A DNA stretch of 64,000 nucleotides from JBGSUZ01 sp964404895. Its GTDB lineage: Bacteria > Bacillota > Clostridia > Peptostreptococcales > Acidaminobacteraceae. Below are positions 61,991 to 64,000 of this stretch, piece after piece (position 1 is the first letter of the stretch; every line of letters begins with the position of its first letter). Position numbers and translations under genes: made by a program. The stretch lies in assembly GCA_964404895.1 (NCBI GenBank), contig CAYOLV010000006.1, positions 1 through 64,000 on the forward strand, in the 5' to 3' direction. The notes beneath the pieces are model-generated. The model searched no databases and was not told where the DNA came from. It saw nothing but the letters and a program-made list of their open reading frames with translations.

Positions 61991-62678
61991 CTACCCATTT
62001 GTAACCGACTTTATAGACGGTCTGTATTTGAGTTTCTCCAAAGGGTCCCAGTTTTTTTCTCAGGCGCTGAACGTGAATGTCTACAGTTCGAGTGCCTCCT
62101 TCATAGGACAAATCCCATATCATTTCAAGGAGTTGTTCTCTGGTAAAGACATGCATGGGAGCCCCTGCAAAAATCCAAAGAAGGTCAAACTCTTTTGGGG
62201 TGAGTTCCAGTTCAACACCCTCTAACACGGCCATTCGAGCGTCTAACTGCAAAGTTAAGCTGCCTGTTTGAATGCACTTAGCTGATCCTCGGGGCGCTGC
62301 AGGTTCTGCGAACTTGTCCATTCTTCTGAGTAGAGCTGAAGCTCTTGCCAAGACTTCACGCATGTCAAAGGGTTTGGTAATGTAGTCGTCTGCACCAAAT
62401 TCCAGTCCTAGAACTTTATCTACTAAATCGTTTTTTGCCGTCAGCAAAATCACGCCGATTTTCTGACCTGGCTCTATTTGCTTTAACACTTCAAAACCTG
62501 TTAAGTATGGCATGGTGACATCAAGTATGGCAATTTTCGGTTGAATATCCTTGATTATTTCGAGGGCAGCTCTGCCGTCATAAGCCGTAAAGACCTCATA
62601 CCCTTCACGGGTAAAGGCGTAACTCAAGGTGTCTGCCAACCCTTTTTCATCATCTGCAATGACTATTTTTTCCTTCAT
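61965..62678 (-). CDS. OmpR/PhoB-family response regulator
   Basis: 237 residues. The receiver domain (1-120) has the acidic pair IVIADDEK, the phospho-acceptor Asp53 in ILDVTMPYLTGFEVL, the switch LLTAKND and the Lys in DDYITKPFDMREVL. A winged-helix DNA-binding domain follows (about 135-230: LELTPKEFDLLWIFAG, WDLSYEGGTRTVDIHVQRLR, IQTVYKVGYKW). GGAGG lies six bases before the ATG. Its stop overlaps the start of the kinase gene, the usual regulator-kinase order. It should control transcription from a signal relayed by the kinase, which is frameshifted in this sequence. The 60 bp upstream contain a weak TTGAAA-15-TATAGT pair. Confidence 0.93.
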   Translation of the reverse strand: MKEKIVIADDEKGLADTLSYAFTREGYEVFTAYDGRAALEIIKDIQPKIAILDVTMPYLTGFEVLKQIEPGQKIGVILLTAKNDLVDKVLGLEFGADDYITKPFDMREVLARASALLRRMDKFAEPAAPRGSAKCIQTGSLTLQLDARMAVLEGVELELTPKEFDLLWIFAGAPMHVFTREQLLEMIWDLSYEGGTRTVDIHVQRLRKKLGPFGETQIQTVYKVGYKWVGDGLVPTR

Positions 62679-62739
62679 GGGAAGCCTCCAAAATACAGTT
62701 ATTCTTATGGTTACTATAACCTATTTTGTTAAGTTTCAA

Positions 62740-62792
62740 AAGAAAACAGGCGATGACGTCAAAGAGTTGTAACCTTTTGACTCATCGCCTGT
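62740..62792 (-). terminator. Terminator of the iorAB operon
   Basis: ACAGGCGATGA and TCATCGCCTGT form an 11-bp stem, extended by AGTCAAA/TTTGAC, followed on the minus strand by TTTCTTTT. It lies 36-88 bases past the iorB stop and just ahead of the regulator promoter region. Confidence 0.8.
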
Positions 62793-62827
62793 GTCTGTTT
62801 ATTGGGTTGTGTTAAATCAGGTAGGGC

Positions 62828-63412
62828 TTATGCCTCGTTGTACCCCATGCCATAGCCGATCTCAAAGGCTTGAAGATTCAGGGTCACTGTTTTAGGCGGC
62901 ACATTTTCTACAATGGCTTTTTTCCAAATATCTGTTGGTATTTCTGGAATATGTTTAGCCAAAACACCCAAGAGGAAGGTATTGGCAACCTTTGAATTCC
63001 CCAGTTTAGCCCCTTCTTCGTTTCCGTTAAAGGCAATGACTTTGAAATCTCTTTCCAATTGCTCTGGAATATCTTCTGGATAGGGGGCTTTTTCAAACAT
63101 GACGGGTACAGGGGGAATTTTGGAGGTATTCATAATAATCGTTCCCTTAGGTTTTACCATTCCGCTCCACCTCATCCCTTCTAAAGGTTCTAGGGCTAAG
63201 AGAAAATCTGCTTCTCTCGGAGGGATGTTGGGCGAAAAGACTTCTTCCCCAATCCGTACACTGCCCCAAACTTTACCACCCCTTTGAGATAATCCAATCA
63301 CGTCATTGGATTTAAAGGAAAACCCTGCTAAAAAACCTGCGTCGCATATCAATTTCGTAGTGAGAACCAAACCTTGACCCCCAACGCCTGCTAATAATAT
63401 GTTAATCGTCAC
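62828..63412 (-). CDS. iorB: Indolepyruvate ferredoxin oxidoreductase, beta subunit
   Basis: 194 residues. It works with IorA to oxidatively decarboxylate aryl pyruvates (from Trp, Phe and Tyr) to aryl-acetyl-CoA with reduction of ferredoxin, a step of anaerobic amino-acid fermentation. The POR gamma-type fold shows at the start (INILLAGVGGQGLVLTTKLI), with GLSQRGGKVWGSVRIG and NSKVANTFLLGVLAKHI. Length is normal. The ATG lies 12 bp after the end of the IorA gene in the same direction, with a GAGGAAT site. It ends in the iorAB terminator. Confidence 0.95.
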   Translation of the reverse strand: MTINILLAGVGGQGLVLTTKLICDAGFLAGFSFKSNDVIGLSQRGGKVWGSVRIGEEVFSPNIPPREADFLLALEPLEGMRWSGMVKPKGTIIMNTSKIPPVPVMFEKAPYPEDIPEQLERDFKVIAFNGNEEGAKLGNSKVANTFLLGVLAKHIPEIPTDIWKKAIVENVPPKTVTLNLQAFEIGYGMGYNEA

Positions 63413-63424
63413 TTTTCATTCCTC

Positions 63425-64000
63425 CTATTCCCCAAGGCGCTTGATGGCGCCAACTGGGCAGACTTGAGAGCATACAGAACAACCCACGCACATATCGGCA
63501 TTGATGGAACTTTTTTGTTTTTCTTGTCCCGGGTAGTCCTTCATGAGCAGTGGCGGGCAATTGGTCTTAATACAAGTTCTGCAAGCGATACAGATCTTTT
63601 CGTCCACATAAAACGGCGTTTCTTTGATTTTAAAGTTCAAAGCGCAAGGTCTTGTGGTCATAATAATGCTGAGACCCTCACGCTTCATTTCCTCAGTAAT
63701 GACTGCCTTTGCTTCTTTATAGTTGAATTGGTCTACCACTCGAACGTTTTCAAAACCCATGCCTTTTAACAGTTCTGGAATTTTTACAAACATATCTGCC
63801 CCTGATTCCCAGTAGGCACCTGAGACGGCAGTAGGCTGTCCCCCAGTCATGGCAGTCAGTCCGTTGTTCAATATGATGACCGTCATATTCTCCGTTGGAT
63901 CAATTTGGTGAAGTAAATTGACGGCGCCAGTCATTCCGGAGTGGAAGAAAGTTCCATCTCCAATGACATTGACCAAGGCTTGTTTTTGCCCTGCCAAAGT
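63425..64000 (-). CDS. iorA: Indolepyruvate ferredoxin oxidoreductase, alpha subunit (5' part outside window)
   Basis: The 191 C-terminal residues are present; the frame is open to the right edge, so the start is missing. The ThDP-binding module is visible at the window edge (VNVIGDGTFFHSGMTGAVNL, then VIILNNGLTAMTGGQP), followed by KEAKAVITEEMKREG. The C-terminus is a two-cluster ferredoxin domain with CIACRTCIKTNCPP and CVGCSVCSQVCPVGAI. This is the standard end of IorA. It pairs with iorB 12 bp downstream. Confidence 0.95.
   Translation of the reverse strand, partial: TLAGQKQALVNVIGDGTFFHSGMTGAVNLLHQIDPTENMTVIILNNGLTAMTGGQPTAVSGAYWESGADMFVKIPELLKGMGFENVRVVDQFNYKEAKAVITEEMKREGLSIIMTTRPCALNFKIKETPFYVDEKICIACRTCIKTNCPPLLMKDYPGQEKQKSSINADMCVGCSVCSQVCPVGAIKRLGE

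Noticed and set aside
1..64000. tRNA, rRNA, insertion sequences, prophage or toxin-antitoxin genes
   Set aside because: I looked for cloverleaf-like GGTTCGAATCC signals, conserved rRNA blocks, transposase motifs and terminal inverted repeats in gaps and saw none.

Overview
The window looks like chromosomal DNA from an anaerobic, AT-rich, spore-former-type Firmicute (class Clostridia). I infer this from the many S-layer homology (SLH) proteins, strong AAGGAGG-type ribosome binding sites, sigma-A type promoters, an ATP-dependent PEP carboxykinase and an indolepyruvate:ferredoxin oxidoreductase typical of amino-acid fermenters. A genus such as Fusibacter or Acidaminobacter is possible, but I cannot prove it from sequence alone. 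No rRNA, tRNA, CRISPR array, transposase or phage gene was seen. Nearly everything is on the minus strand; the one clear plus-strand gene is PEP carboxykinase.

Layout from left to right. (1) 1-4945: two secreted SLH proteins, the first cut by the window edge and carrying about 110-residue tandem repeats. (2) 5128-7545: two co-transcribed TolC-fold secreted proteins. (3) 7736-38578: a polysaccharide locus of about 31 kb, read right to left. It starts with an O-antigen-ligase/oligosaccharyltransferase-like protein and ends with a WbaP-type initiating phosphoglycosyltransferase. In between lie all four dTDP-L-rhamnose genes, a CDP-3,6-dideoxyhexose pathway with a ThDP enzyme and an SDR (the YerE/YerF pattern of branched-chain octose synthesis), most of a legionaminic-acid pathway, a GtrA/GtrB/GtrC-like triad, a Wzx flippase and several glycosyltransferases. 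(4) 38762-41716: a highly expressed-looking SLH S-layer protein with a near-consensus promoter, a structured leader and an upstream cluster of DnaA-box-like 9-mers. (5) 42101-56154: a five-gene operon of SLH proteins, a 2303-residue IPT/TIG giant and an S41 PDZ protease. (6) 56498-58084: PEP carboxykinase, plus strand. (7) 58191-62678: a two-component system and two lipoproteins, with the histidine kinase broken by a one-base frameshift. (8) 62828-64000: iorB and the 3' part of iorA.

How it fits together: the polysaccharide locus directly abuts the S-layer gene, and its first gene is a ligase-family membrane enzyme. This resembles the S-layer glycosylation (slg) loci of Bacillaceae and Paenibacillaceae. 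I infer that the glycan carries rhamnose, a nonulosonic acid (legionaminic-like) and possibly a branched 3,6-dideoxy octose, and that it decorates either the S-layer protein or the secondary wall polymer that SLH domains bind. The most unusual items are the yersiniose-like pathway in a Firmicute, a GT-C glycosyltransferase ending in eight octapeptide beta-solenoid-like repeats, and the DnaA-box-like cluster beside the S-layer promoter.
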